A DNA stretch of 63,714 nucleotides from contig MSJI02000014.1 of assembly GCA_001931905.2 (NCBI GenBank), positions 1 through 63,714 of the forward strand, in the 5' to 3' direction. Source of the DNA: Cladosporium sp. IMV 00045. Taxonomy: Eukaryota > Ascomycota > Dothideomycetes > Cladosporiales > Cladosporiaceae. Each line of letters begins with the position of its first letter. Position 1 is the first letter of the stretch. Shown one piece after another: positions 1 to 11,477 of this stretch. Position numbers and translations under genes: made by a program. The notes beneath the pieces are model-generated. The model did no database searches, was not told the DNA's origin, and saw only the letters and a program-made list of their open reading frames with translations.

Positions 1-1498
1 GCTTCGCCGACTAGTACGGAGTCGCTACTGCGAATCTGCTTGAGTAGCAGGGACAGGCATCTGCGCGAGGTCTTTGCATCCGAAGCCTGCGAACAACGGC
101 CTATTGCGCGTACGCTTTCCCTCACGAGATCTGCGTTATGTCCCTTGGAGAAGTGTTCGAGCTCCGCGAGTATCAGATCTTGCATGCTCTTGTCGCAATA
201 AGGGAAAAGCAAGGTCAGCACCTCAAGCTTGAGACGCCAGGTTTGCGGTGCTTCTGACGTGCGGATCAGAAAGTGGCGGACGTATGGTAGGAAATGTGTC
301 GGGTTGACCAGGCAGACTTGGACGATGTTGTATAGCGCAACCTCTTGGATATCCTTTGGCGAGCGTAGGAGAGCTATGAGCGAGCCGATCGCGTGAGGTA
401 GGTGTTGCGTTGGCGATAGGTAGAGGTAGAGCCTTGTGACCGAGACGATGACGGCCGAGTTGCGACTCTGCAAAAGCGGCTGCACAGATTTGAGTAGAAG
501 GTCGAGATCGGGGTCGAGGATCTCGACCTCCTCGAAGTCCTCCTCTCGTTCTTCCTGTGGCTCCAAGTCTTCGTAAAAGTCCTCTGCTTTCTGTTTGCGC
601 GTGGCAGCTTTCTTGACACGCTTCGTTCGCAATGGGAAGCATTTTCGGGCGTAGGTTGGCATCAGTCGTAGTGTAGCCAGCTGTCCCCATTCATCCATGT
701 CCACCATCATCTTGCACAGCTTTCGGTACACCGGGTGTATCATATCCAACTTTTCTGGGCACACCTCGACAAAAGCCTGAACCGCCGCTCCTGCGACATA
801 GTATTGCTGGTCGGCCAGTAATTTCGAAAGGTATTCCTCCACCTGTGGTCTCGTGTTCGGGTCCAACGTCACGCATTTCACGCAAGCCAGCGCAGCCGCT
901 TTCCTCACAATCGGTGACAAGTCGCTCACACCCTTCTTGATCGCCAAGCTAACCAACTGTGATATCATGGGCACACGAATGCCAGCCATAGTCTTGAGGG
1001 CCATCGCGCGGACCCGAGGGTTGGAGTCGGAGAGCGACTTCTGAATTGTGTTGATTGACAGCAGAGTCGTATCGGGATCGGACTCGGCATGGTGGAGTAG
1101 ATAGTTGTATACCAGCGGTCGCGTGGACGGGTAAGGGTTCGACAAGGTCTTGAGAACGGCCGGAAAAAAGGTCAAGGTCGGTTGTGGAGGGTTGGCGTAT
1201 TGCATCTGAATGTTTCCCTCAGCACAGCTCTTCCTGGAGTATGTTTGATCCGCGTCCTCATACTGCAATGACTCTCCTCAATCCGTCGAGCACTTCTCGC
1301 TCGTTTCGACTGTCCAACAGCTTCTTGATTTGCTGCGCCGGCAGAGGCCTGGTTGGCCTTCGAGGTCCGACATCTTTGGCGGCTTCGAGAGTGAGGTCGC
1401 GTGCTTGGAAGGGTTAGCCATGACCGCGCTGTTGATTGTGAGAATTAATTCGCTATACCTGTTTCCAGCAGTCCACTTATGCGTGATATGGATTCCAT
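1..1498 (-). CDS. APL6: AP-3 complex subunit beta (5' half, runs off the window)
   Basis: Large beta subunit of the AP-3 adaptor, which sorts cargo from Golgi/endosome to the vacuole. I spliced it by eye into three exons: 1498-1459, 1403-1264 and 1205 to beyond position 1. The introns are 55 and 58 bp; the first has a GGCTAAC branch site 10 nt before its AG. The product begins MESISRISGLLETARDLTLEAA and continues as an armadillo-like adaptin trunk (LLSINTIQKSLSDSN, VRAMALKTMAGIRVP, YVAGAAVQAF, VYRKLCKMMVDMDEWGQLAT, YARKCFP). The 'DLIH..YRKL...LVD.DEWGQ' block separates AP-3 beta from AP-1/AP-2 beta. About 461 residues are visible and the hinge and ear lie outside. An acidic insert (EEREEDFEEVEILDPDLD) follows YARKCFP, as is usual in this subunit. 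An in-frame ATG at 1657 would add 53 residues of poor quality, so I chose 1498. Confidence 0.93.
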
Positions 1499-1831
1499 TG
1501 CGGCTGTGACCTGCCGTTGGAGAGGATGGTAATAGAGAGTATCGCAAGCGCAAGAAGCTCGGTGACATACGTCCGACGACGGATGACCAGCGGGGAGAGA
1601 GTGGGATGGAGACGGTGACGAGACGTCAAGATTGTTGCCAAGCAACATCGACCTCACATTCCCAATCTATACAATGTCTCAATACTAAACACTCTAAGCC
1701 AGACAGATTTTACTGACAGTTCCTAAAACGATGCATGCCCTACTGGGATCGCAAGAATCTCTTTCTGGACCACACAAGAACACTGGATGAGTCCAGGTCA
1801 CAAATCACCTCACTCGATAAATCGAAACATC
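1499..1831. promoter_or_regulatory. Shared divergent promoter region
   Basis: About 330 bp between the start codons of the AP-3 beta gene (minus) and the unrecognised gene at 1832 (plus). Both promoters must lie here or within the 5' leaders. I see no confident TATA box or named binding site. Confidence 0.4.
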
Positions 1832-2632
1832 ATGGGCAGCAAGTTTCAAGTCCTCACGGATATTCAATTGACCGAGTTTATTGAGTATCTAATCGATGCC
1901 GATACGAAACCGTGCAAGTTAGTCATCTGCACCTCGAAAGAGACATTTATCGACCAATTACTGGCCGCTTGCACAGAACCTCAAGCCAGCGATGTGGCCG
2001 CTCACCCCAACCCTAACCCTGGAGACGAGACGACCGAAGCAGAACCCGATGGGAACAAGGCATCAGAGCCGCATGGACTACTGAGACCACCGTCGCTTCT
2101 TAGACTTGCGAGCTCTCGGTCGGTGAAGTTGGCGTTCTGTCCAAGCTTATCGCACCTGAGGGCATATCTCGCAAATCTGGCTATTTCCACATCACATCAA
2201 ATCCGTGGCAGTGACACCACCAACACCGACGACGAACGGGCAAACCAGTCATTGATAGCAATCCTCAACCCGATAGACATCCACCGATCGACCTCCTCTT
2301 TCTCAGCACAAGGACTCAACCGCACGTTCGCCCTAGCCGTAGAAGCCGCGCACGCTACTAAAAGCGACCTCCTCATGGCCGAATGTCCATCACTTCGATC
2401 TTCTGGGATAGAGCAAAACGACCCTGAAATGGACTACGAGGATGACTTCCCACCGCCACAGCCTGCGCCAGACAATCCCTGGGATGAAGAGGTCTCGATA
2501 CTGAACGTGACGACCAAGAGTTTCGGCGCTGGAGGCCGTGGCTGGGTCGGGCGGACAGTGAGTCTTCGGAGGATAGCTGAGAGGTGGTTCGTGTTCTCTG
2601 CTTTTCAGCGTGATGAGAAGGGTGATGAATGA
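1832..2632 (+). CDS. Unrecognised fungal protein, 266 aa
   Basis: Single open frame with no visible intron. I prefer the ATG at 1832 (MGSKFQVLTD...) over the one at 1787 because the first 15 residues of the longer form are low complexity and the hydrophobic/alpha-beta pattern begins at FQVLTDIQLTEFIEYLI. The N-terminal half (LVICTSKETFIDQLLAAC, VKLAFCPSLSHLRAYLANL, SLIAILNPIDIH) reads like a Rossmann/RecA-type alpha-beta fold without a visible Walker A motif. A Pro/Asp-rich linker (DYEDDFPPPQPAPDNPWDEE) follows, then a final segment VSLRRIAERWFVF. The middle is a variable, charged loop. I do not recognise the family. It is divergent from APL6 and convergent with NUF2. Confidence 0.7.
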   Translation: MGSKFQVLTDIQLTEFIEYLIDADTKPCKLVICTSKETFIDQLLAACTEPQASDVAAHPNPNPGDETTEAEPDGNKASEPHGLLRPPSLLRLASSRSVKLAFCPSLSHLRAYLANLAISTSHQIRGSDTTNTDDERANQSLIAILNPIDIHRSTSSFSAQGLNRTFALAVEAAHATKSDLLMAECPSLRSSGIEQNDPEMDYEDDFPPPQPAPDNPWDEEVSILNVTTKSFGAGGRGWVGRTVSLRRIAERWFVFSAFQRDEKGDE

Positions 2633-2904
2633 GCATCTGTGCTAGATTCAGAGGCATGAAGATGGCTGCTCGAGTTTGGGTTCTGTTCAGTTGCCGCCAC
2701 GTGCAGGTCTCTGGCTATACCAACATCAAATACTGGATTCAATCAGAACGATATAAGGACATGCACTGGAAATCATGCGTAAAGTGTGGATTCATATTCG
2801 ATCGAAGGGGCAAATGAACTCGTGGATATCATCGAAACAACGCAAAACGCCAAAACCACCGAAACTACGAAATCGACAGCCTCTCCCTCCCCTGGAGGAT
2901 GCGC

Positions 2905-4427
2905 TCAAATGCTCTGCTCCATCTCCGTGATGTACAAGCGAATATGGCTCTCCATCTTCATGTACTCCTCACGAGCACTCTGCACTTCGTGCTCGATTTG
3001 CTCTTTAAGATCCACCATCTGCAATAAAATTAGCGCACAGCTCGAGAATATGCATAGAATTTTGCAAGAAAACTGACCTTCTTCTCCGTCTGCTCGATTC
3101 TCACCCGCCTCTTCTCCACCTCATCTCCTCTGTCTCTGCGCTCAGCCGCGAGTTCTCTGTGAACCGCCCTCAGCTCCTCCATCTTCTGTCGTGCGTTCGT
3201 AGATTTCTTCTCCGTGTCAGAACGCAGCTTTTCTGTCCTGCCTTGCCACTGCTCGAGCTGCTTGCGCAACATCTTCTCCTTGCGTTCCACTTCGCGAACG
3301 CTGTTGGTCTGCTCCGTGAGCGCATCGCGGTTCTTGCCTGCCTTCTGCCCTTCCTCTTCTTCCTTTGACAACTCAATAGACAAGTCGCTAAGGATGCGCG
3401 TGAGAGATGTGATGTCGGACTGCAGCACTGAAAAGCTATCACTGCTGGTTTGCAAGGCTCGGTGTCGCTTGTCGAGACGATCGATTTCGGCGCGGTCGCG
3501 GTTTAGACTTCCTGACAGGTCGCGCAGGGATTGCTCGAGGACGGCGGGAGACTGCTCGGTGTAGGGGCGCAACTTGTTCGCTTCTTGTCTCGTGTTCATG
3601 ACGCTGACGGTGCGCTCTTCGAGGACAGACTTGAGCCTTCCCTGCTCGCCCTTGACGCGTTCGAGTTTCTCAGTAACACGCTCCTGGCTTGCTTTCAACT
3701 CCAAAAGGCGTGTCCGCAGCTCTCCAGTGCGCTTCTCTTTCTCCTTGAGCGCGGCCTCGACATTTTTTCGGTTCTGCTGCATCTCCTCAAGCTGCTCTTC
3801 CTTCTCTTGGTTCGAATGGTATAGTTGCTCGATGTCATTCTTTGTGCGCTCGGATGAGTTGTAATGCTGGTCTATGACGCTAGTTTGCGACTCTCGAAAT
3901 CGAATAAAGTTGATAATGTAGCTGAAAATCTTCACCAGTCGCGGGTATGTTGGCTTGTAAAGGTCGGAGAATGTGAAGTCCTTGATGCCGCATTCCACCA
4001 GCAGCCTCCGTAGTGTAATGAAGAAGCCCATCAAGTCGCGTGTGTCTGCTGTGAAGATCCGATCTGCATCGTCGCCGTAAGCGTCCTCGGCCGCCATTCG
4101 CATCGCGGGCGCGACCACCTCGCGGGTTGTGTTTGTGAGGAGCTCGGCGAACCATTCGAAGACTTTCTGGATTTGCTGAGGGTTTGGCTTGCGCAGGTCC
4201 TCGACGGAGAAGTTGATGCCAATGTCGCTAATGCATCCCGCGATTTCAGGATCTTTCTGAGGAGGGTGTCAGTACTTGATCTCGCTCTATGCGCGCTGTA
4301 TTCTCTTGCGACGACATACCAGTTTCATGAATGCGTCCTCATCATCCTCCTTTTTGTGTTTTTGCTGACTTGATTGCTGAGAGCTGCGCGCCATGCTCAT
4401 TCTAGGATTGTAGTCCATGCTGGGCAT
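2905..4427 (-). CDS. NUF2: Kinetochore protein Nuf2
   Basis: Component of the NDC80 complex, which links kinetochores to microtubules. Three exons: 4427-4320, 4256-3078 and 3018-2905, with introns of 63 and 59 bp, giving 466 aa. The N-terminal region is the calponin-homology fold typical of Nuf2 ([67 protein letters not shown]). From about residue 155 the protein is a long coiled coil rich in Glu, Lys, Arg and Gln. The last exon restores the conserved tail ([13 protein letters not shown] ... MEQSI). Unspliced reading through the second intron would give a false end at 3030. The start at 4427 gives [11 protein letters not shown]; the ATG at 4418 is equally possible. The 466-residue length is normal for the family. 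Confidence 0.95.
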
Positions 4428-5447
4428 ATTGATAGGAGTGTGTTGTAAATGCTCTCCAAAATGATGTTGTGCTCGCGCGTTGTCTCATCTCTCTCTCAAG
4501 CGCGGCTGCCCTGCATCGGTTGTTTACCAGCCAAGAATCAACAAAGCGAGCGCGGGGCAACTCAAAGCTCAGGCGGCAAGGCCCCCAATTTCCAATGCCA
4601 TGTGCTGACCATTCCAACCTCACTTCCTTGACTTGCTCGAGTTTCTTCACGCAATGTTCCGTGGGGTACAATATGGCGCAACTGAAAAGTCTGAAAGCCT
4701 CATCACTCGCAGCCAATGCTACTTCGACGAAAATGATGACCAGATGAAGGCAAAGCATCTCTCTTCATATGCCTGGCCGCTATATCAAGAAAACTGGGTT
4801 TCAACCACAAATACTCGGATGGACCGGGCACTCGATCATCATGACTTAACTTGCTTTTCGTCGATTTTGACTGCATGCTATCGTCTGTCAGAAGTAATAT
4901 CCGCGATCATTGCTTTCATCCGCGCGCTTGGATCTGTGCTTCTGTCCACATTTTGACATCGTACGATACCAAGCATCAATGCTCATTGTATAGTTGCTTG
5001 CTGATCAGGATGACATGCAGTCTCGTACCTGGAGACTGATTACACCATGAGAGAACTTTCACTCAGGTCGACGAGATACCGATTGCATAACACGATGCTG
5101 TCTTGTAATGCATGTTGGAAAGCATGCGTCCTGGCATCGCCAATCACTACGTTGCCCTTGGAGCTGGTATACTTTTACCTGATCCAACCCACCATATCAG
5201 ATGTGAGTTTTATTACCCCTCAATATGAGCATTTGTAAGATTTATCAGTTCAATGAGTTGCCGCTCAACATAGCTATTGCTGGGATATGCTGGAAATTTT
5301 GCCTGCCGCCTTCTCAACATGTCTCGAGACCTTAACTTTTAAGAACCTGCCTTCGCACACAAGAAGCCGATATTCTTCTTCTCCCCCTCTCTTCTTTCAT
5401 TCTATCTGTATACCTGTCACTCGCTTGATCTTTTGCTTGTCACTACA
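4428..5447. other. Intergenic region between divergent NUF2 and mucin gene
   Basis: About 1 kb holding both promoters. Several short open frames on both strands show no family resemblance and no intron signals. I see no RNA gene or repeat. Confidence 0.5.
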
Positions 5448-8149
5448 ATGGCCTTCCGCAGCTCTGCCGCGCTCGTTGCGCTCTCTGCCCGCACTCTTGC
5501 CCGTAAGTACACCAATGTGTCCACTATCAATTTCGAAAGAACTGACGAAATCGAACAGAGTCGGGATGGGCCCCTTCCTGGAGTGTCAACAGCACTTCTA
5601 CTTCTACCCAAGGTGCAGCTGTAGCTTGCATTACTGGTGAGGCGCCGGAAGGCGCAGATGCTTCGACTGTCACCGCCACCCAGGTTGTCGGCGGCTCTGG
5701 CACCTCGTACATCAACACTGCCAGCCAGTGCGACGCCAACACTCTCTTCAACAACAACAAGGAGAGTAAGACCGAGTGGGCTATGCCTGGCTCCTCTCCC
5801 ACCGCTTCCGTCTCTTCCTCGGACTGGAGCGAGTTCCAGACTCCCACTGGCTCAACCTCCTATGTTAGGGTGGTTCTTTCGACTCTCTACGAGAACGGAA
5901 CTTCCACTTCTATCACAGAGGAGCCCACCATGCCGCTTTCAACCGGCACTGGAATTGACGATGTTACTACTTCAGAGCCAAGTGCGCCTTTCGGCAACAC
6001 CACCGAGAGCGTTCCTTTGTCCACTGGATTCACTGGCACGGAAACTGGAATCGAGAGTGTTCCTACTTCGGAGCCAAGTGCGCCGTTCGGCAACAGCACC
6101 TCCATCACTGAGACGGTCACCCAAAGCCCGCCGCTCTCCACTGGTATCACCGGTATTGGCAGCGACGAGACTACCACTGGAGATGCAACTGGGCCGTTCA
6201 CGAACAGCACTAGCTCCACTCGCGCTTGCGGATTCGTTTGCCCTGATTATATTGATGCTTGCAGCAACACCTACGGACCTGGCTGCTACACCTCGTGCCC
6301 TGGTGTGCCTGGCCCCTCTTTCAGCACTCCTTCCTGCTCCTTGACCACTTCAGCTCCTATCGGCACCGGCAGCTCTTCGATATCCAGCTCGATCGTTGGT
6401 CCCTTCACCAACTCCTCGACCAGCACCGGAGATGACACTACCCTCATCTCCCCTGTCCAGAGCTCTAGCAGCTCCACCACATCTCCTGCCGCTCCTCAGA
6501 CCGTCGTCACCACCCAGACTGTCACCAGCGTCGGCACCGAGACTGTCACTCTCAAGAACGGCACTTCGACTGTCGTTCAGACTTCCGAGGTCCCCATCAC
6601 GCTCACGATTGTGGAGCCTGCTCGTACCGTGACCAGCTTCGAGACTCAGACTCTCACTCTTACCAGGGAGGGCCAGAATGGCACCACGACTGTTACTGAA
6701 GTTTCTGTTGTCCCTCACACGACCACGATCGACAGGCCCGTCCGCTACACCGAGGTCAGGACCAGCTACATGACCAAGACTCTCACCACCACCAAGACCG
6801 GCAAGAATGGCAACCCTACGACCGTCTACAAGACCACCAAGGTTCGCGTTCCTTACACCAAGACCGTCAAGCCGCCTGTCTCCTACAGGACCAAGACTGT
6901 CATCTCATCGGCAGTCGTCACCCTCCCCTGCTCCACCAAGTCTTGCCGCAAGAGCTCCACCACCGCTGTGTTCGTTCACAACATCACCCGTGTCGATGCT
7001 ATCACTGCTTCCTGCGCCACTTACCCTCCGGTTTACGTCACGAAGACTTCGACTTTCAAGACCACGCTCTTCAGCGCCAAGAAGGTCATCACCACTCAAT
7101 CGTGCGACACCTACACCGTGCCGCCTTCCTCCACCTGGGTCTTCCAGCCAGAGACTTCTTGCTTGAGCAACAGCACCTCCAGCATCGTGAGGCCGGTCAA
7201 CTCGACCCATTCTGCTATCAGCAGCACCTCCAGCATCGTCAGCCCCGTCAACACCACTCGTCCTGGCAGCAGCAGCACTTGCACCATCTACGCCACCTCG
7301 GTCTCGACCATTTCGCAGCAGAACACTACTAGCCTCAGCACCATTAGTGTCGTCGCTTCTACGACTGTGGTCCCCATCCAGACCACCCCTGTCGCCCCCG
7401 TCACTCCTGGATCGTCCGCTCCGGCCACCTCTCCCGTCGCTCCCGTCACTCCCGGGTCATCAGCTCCGGCCACCTCTCCCGTTGCTCCCGGCACTCAGCC
7501 CAGCGCTCCTGCCTCCTCCCCAGTGGCTCCCGTGTCGCCTGAGTCTCCTGCCTCGCCGGCTGGCTCAGACACCACTCTCACCACTCGCATTGGCAGCACG
7601 ATCCAGGTTACTTCGCCTGTCATCGTTACCGCGACTCGTGAGAGCCCTGTTTCTCCCCAGCAGCCTGAGCAGCCTCAGAGCCCCGTCTCTCCTGAGCAGC
7701 CTTCAACTCCTGTTTCTCCTGAGCAGCCTCAGCAGCCTGAGAGCCCTGTCTCCCCTCAGCAGCCATCGACTCCGGTCTCGCCTGAGCAGCCTTCCACCCC
7801 CGTCTCTCCGGAGCAGCCTACTCCCGTTTCTCCCGAGCAGCCTTCCACCCCTGTCTCTCACGAGCAGCCTGAGAGCCCCGTCTCTCCTGAGCAGCCCACT
7901 ACCCCGGTTCCCCCCGAGCAGCCCCAGAGCTCTGCCTCCTCTTCGCACACGGTCGAGTTCCCTCCGTTCACCGAGCCGACCGTCATCCCATCCAGCAGTA
8001 AGTGCACTGATACCAACCCTTCATCGGTGCCTCAGAGAATGAATACTGACTCTTTCCTTTCAAAAGCCCCGACCGCCGCAGCTGTGACCCTTGACGTCAC
8101 CGCTCTCTATGGTCTTCCCGCTTTTGGGGCCCTCATGATGCTTCTTTAA
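5448..8149 (+). CDS. Secreted Ser/Thr/Pro-rich GPI-anchored cell-wall mucin
   Basis: Exon 1 is 5448-5502 (signal peptide MAFRSSAALVALSARTLA). A 56-bp intron (GTAAGT...ACTGAC...CAG) follows and the frame resumes at 5559. The mature part is overwhelmingly Ser, Thr and Pro with many N-glycosylation sites. It contains one Cys-rich island (CGFVCPDYIDAC...CYTSCPG, near 6225-6300), then VTTQTVTSVGTETVTL-type Thr/Val beta repeats, then Pro-rich repeats built on PVSPEQP (about 7640-7930). The end is a hydrophobic tail (LYGLPAFGALMMLL) typical of a GPI attachment signal. A second intron probably spans 7998-8066 (GTAAGT, CTGAC, AAAG; 69 bp, a multiple of three), giving 858 aa; read through, it gives 881. 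Likely role: wall structural protein or adhesin. No enzyme domain is visible. Confidence 0.85.
7386..7935 (+). repeat. Coding tandem repeats in the mucin (APVTPGSS and PVSPEQP units)
   Basis: First come near-identical units coding VAPVTPGSSAPATSP, then about a dozen imperfect 7-11-residue units coding (S/T)PVSPEQP. The array stays in frame. Such arrays commonly vary in unit number between strains; that is family knowledge and not shown here. Confidence 0.8.
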
Positions 8150-9099
8150 GCAGGAGTATGAGCGAATCTCTGTAGATAGGTCGGATTTTAAGGGCAAGCC
8201 GTGCTCGAGCACGTATCGTAGCCACACTCTCATAGCGAAGAAGGGCTACAAGAGGTTCGATCGTCAGCCTGCCTCGAGGCTCCACCGTCTGCTCGTGGGA
8301 AACCGACAATGATTGAACGGTCTGGCAAGATGTACTATTTACTTAGTCCACGTCGGCTACCTAGATGCTACGCAAGCCAATACCCGCACAATCGTTTTCT
8401 TTTTATAAAATGGATGGTTTGATGTTATAGTTGATGCCTTCTGGTCTGTCGCTTTTTCTTATCTCAAATGTCATGATTCACTAAGCAGTCGTCAAGAAAT
8501 AGAAAAAAGCATTGATTTTCTTTATTTACCTTTTCTTGCGAAAGACTCCCTCACTGTACGCAATTTCCTTGCGGCAAGTAGAATATCTCTGCCTGTGCCG
8601 CCACGTCGAGGATGAAAGGAAAGTAGCAGAACGTGGGATGGAATCGCTAAGACTGACTAGTTATATCGCTTTATCGCTCTTGTATGTCCTGTTAACGTCT
8701 TTTTGCGGCAGTCCGTCTGCTTTCTCCTCAAGTCTCGAGGTAACAATCGTGGCTGCAGAATTTATGAAACTTGTCAGTGCATCAATCGTCGCACTACTAG
8801 CATTCGAGAGACGACATGAAGACGAAGTTTGCATTTGAAAATTCGCTTAAGGAACATTGCAAGTACAACAATCTGTGCATAACCCACCACACGCAAAAAC
8901 GTAGATTGCGAAGACAGGCCGTCACCATGCTGCTTCAAGGGAAGTTGTCAACCTGACGTTGCATGAATGATGCAGTCCACAGAAAATTTATTACACCACA
9001 ATGATAGACAATTCTGCTAAGAGCATAGGTTCTAGATGGGAACTTTTCCACGGTAGCAAAGTCATCAGCTGTATACCAGCCGGGATTCTTTGTTTGTAA
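8150..9099. other. Intergenic, 3' flank of the mucin gene
   Basis: No convincing gene. It contains the 3' UTR of the mucin gene. Short open frames on both strands look random, and I see no element I can name. Confidence 0.4.
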
Positions 9100-11330
9100 C
9101 GATCTCAAAGACGTCTCTATCGATACCGTCGATCTCTCACGGCTGTCCCTTGCGTTTGGCACGATCTGAGTATCGTTGTCAATCGATGAGAAGCGTCTTA
9201 TGGATCCAGTATCTCTTCACCAGAACGATAGTCCTCGGGACGGTATCATCAGCTTCAGGCTGCGGATGATATCATCCCAGACTAGAGATGCATGTTCCAA
9301 AGTCGTCGGCGACTACTTGCTAAAAAGTTTTGCTTTCAGTCGTATCATCTCCTTTCGCCCTTTCACGCTATTCATCCATGCAATAGAGACACAACATCGA
9401 GCGGTTCAGTATTTCTGTTATACCATCGTTCAATTGGTCTTCATATCGCTAACTTTAGCCTGGAAGGCTGGCATAGAATGGCAGAGAGATGCCTCGCAAA
9501 GAAGGCGGCATCTCGATCCATAGACCATGTATCTTAGGATCGTACGATCAACCGTGGCGTAGGAGTTATGTCCTAGCTCCTCGAGGCGTCGGAAGAAAAC
9601 GCGGTAACTCGGTTGCCAGAAGGATCTCTTCGAGGTCCTATCGTCAGGTATACTGCATCAGTTGTTTAAGATTCCCTCTCAGGACTCTGATCTTTTTACA
9701 ACGCATATTCGGCAACGAGGAACATATCTCAGAAGGCGAAGGATCTTTCCAGCTCTTATTCAGATCTATAGCATACCCACTTCGGTACATTATTCACGAG
9801 AGACGAAGCTCAAGTATAGTAGCATCATGGTGCCCCGATGTCTCCCATGAAGTACTGTCATCAATGATTGTACGGGAAATGATCTTCGTCTGACGAGAAA
9901 GACATCGACGACCAGATGATTTTACCACAGGCGCCTCTAAAGTACTGTATCCCCGTAATTTCAGTCTCGATACAGCTAAATCAGCACATTACTACAATGG
10001 GACACAGCTTGATTACCGCAGCATCTCGATGCTAGTATGCCTCTTTTGAGCGCTTATCCACAGACGTAGCGTACAAAAGCGACCTGTCACCGAAGAAAAA
10101 CATATCTCAAGAGTCGTAGCATTTGTGTACCCAATGAGTGCTATGAGCTCAATCATCTATCACAAGACACTAGGAAAGACCTGACACAGAAGAGAGATAC
10201 CTGCTCAGAGCCAAAGCATCTCCATAACAGCGTGCTTCGCTTGTGCATGTATCATCACGCAGAGCATACCGGGATCGATCTCTTGTATACGAAAATCCTC
10301 GCCTGGGAAACGAGGCATCTCCATGCCGGCATGCTTCACTCGTGTAGATATCGTCACCCGTGGCATACTGGGAAGTCTGTAGCACCGCTGAGAAGCTTCA
10401 CCTCAGTGATACAACATCTACCGACGGGTGTGGCCATGAGAGGAATTGGAATCAATCATAGGATATCGAATATGACTTCTCACCACTGAGTGAGAAACGC
10501 CATTACGACAGCACGGTATCTCTGATCTGGAACGCTTCACTTGTGCCAGGACCGTTAGGCCTATCACCTCACAAAAGCATCTTACCGCTGAGAAGCCCCC
10601 TCTCGCCATTGCAGTATCTCCTCACCAACGGCAGAGATATAAGCACCTGCCCTCACATCCTTCTCGATCCCCAGATCAATATGCTTTGCTTATGATCGTA
10701 TCGTTAGCTCTAGCACCCCTAGAAGGATCGAAGTGCCCTGAGATCTCGCTATCATGGCGCGATATTTCCGAATTTGGACGCTTCACTCATGCTAGTACCA
10801 GCCCTTTTGATGTCTCTGACTGATCTCTGACAGCTGAGACGCCCCTTCTCGCTACGATCACATCCCCAATTCAACACGCTTCACTTATGCTAGTACCATC
10901 ATCCATAGCACCCTAAATTGACTGGAGTCTATGGGAGATCTCACAGGAACAACGTGAGATCTCTGACTTTGTACGCTTCACTTGTGCTGGTATCGTCAGA
11001 CACAGTACCCCCAAATCGACCATTGACCACTGAGAGAGCATGTCTCGAAAACACGTATCTCCAGCCTAGAGGCCTTCACTTGTGCTAGTACCATCAGCAT
11101 TGGTACCCCCAAACCGACCCTTGACCGCTGAGAAACCCTCTTTCCCGAACCAGGTATCTTCAAATCAAAATGTCATCACATGCTAATACCCTCCCCTCCC
11201 GTACCCCCGAACCGACCCCTTTCCACTGAGAAACCCGCTTTTCCCAACCCCCTATCTACTTCTCCGAGGTATGCACATAAGCTACTATCATCACGCATGC
11301 TCTCAAGTCCACAGTCTGAAATGTCCAAGA
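9100..11330. repeat. Decayed tandem array, period about 98 bp
   Basis: The motif CGCTTCACTTGTGCTAGTA recurs at 10,779, 10,877, 10,974, 11,072 and about 11,170, which is 97-98 bp apart. Each is followed by a 'CACCCCNAAATNGACC..TTGACC' block, then 'CGCTGAGAAGCC' and 'GNTATCTCC'. More diverged units can be followed upstream (about 10,682, 10,533, 10,332 and 10,232), and fragments such as TGAGAAGCG...CAGTATCTCTTCA reach back to about 9,185. The units are too diverged for an exact count; about 20 would fit the length. No frame is conserved, so it is not coding. It ends about 120 bp before the duplicated 24-kb block begins. Confidence 0.75.
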
Positions 11331-11477
11331 AGAAGCTTCTTTTCAAAAATTATCTAAAAAACAAAAAACCAAAAACAGTGCCTCGCTGCCCCCTCCAGGG
11401 GGGCAGGGCAATTGGGGTATCTAAAAAAACAAAAAAATTCGTCTCTTCGTCCAAAAAACCATGCAAAAACGATCTTT

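Noticed and set aside
6350..6718. Minus-strand and alternative plus-strand frames inside the mucin
   Set aside because: They follow from the Ser/Thr/Pro codon repeats of the real frame.
9489..9893. 134-codon frame in the 98-bp array region
   Set aside because: It lies inside decayed tandem repeats, without domain or intron signals; chance frame.
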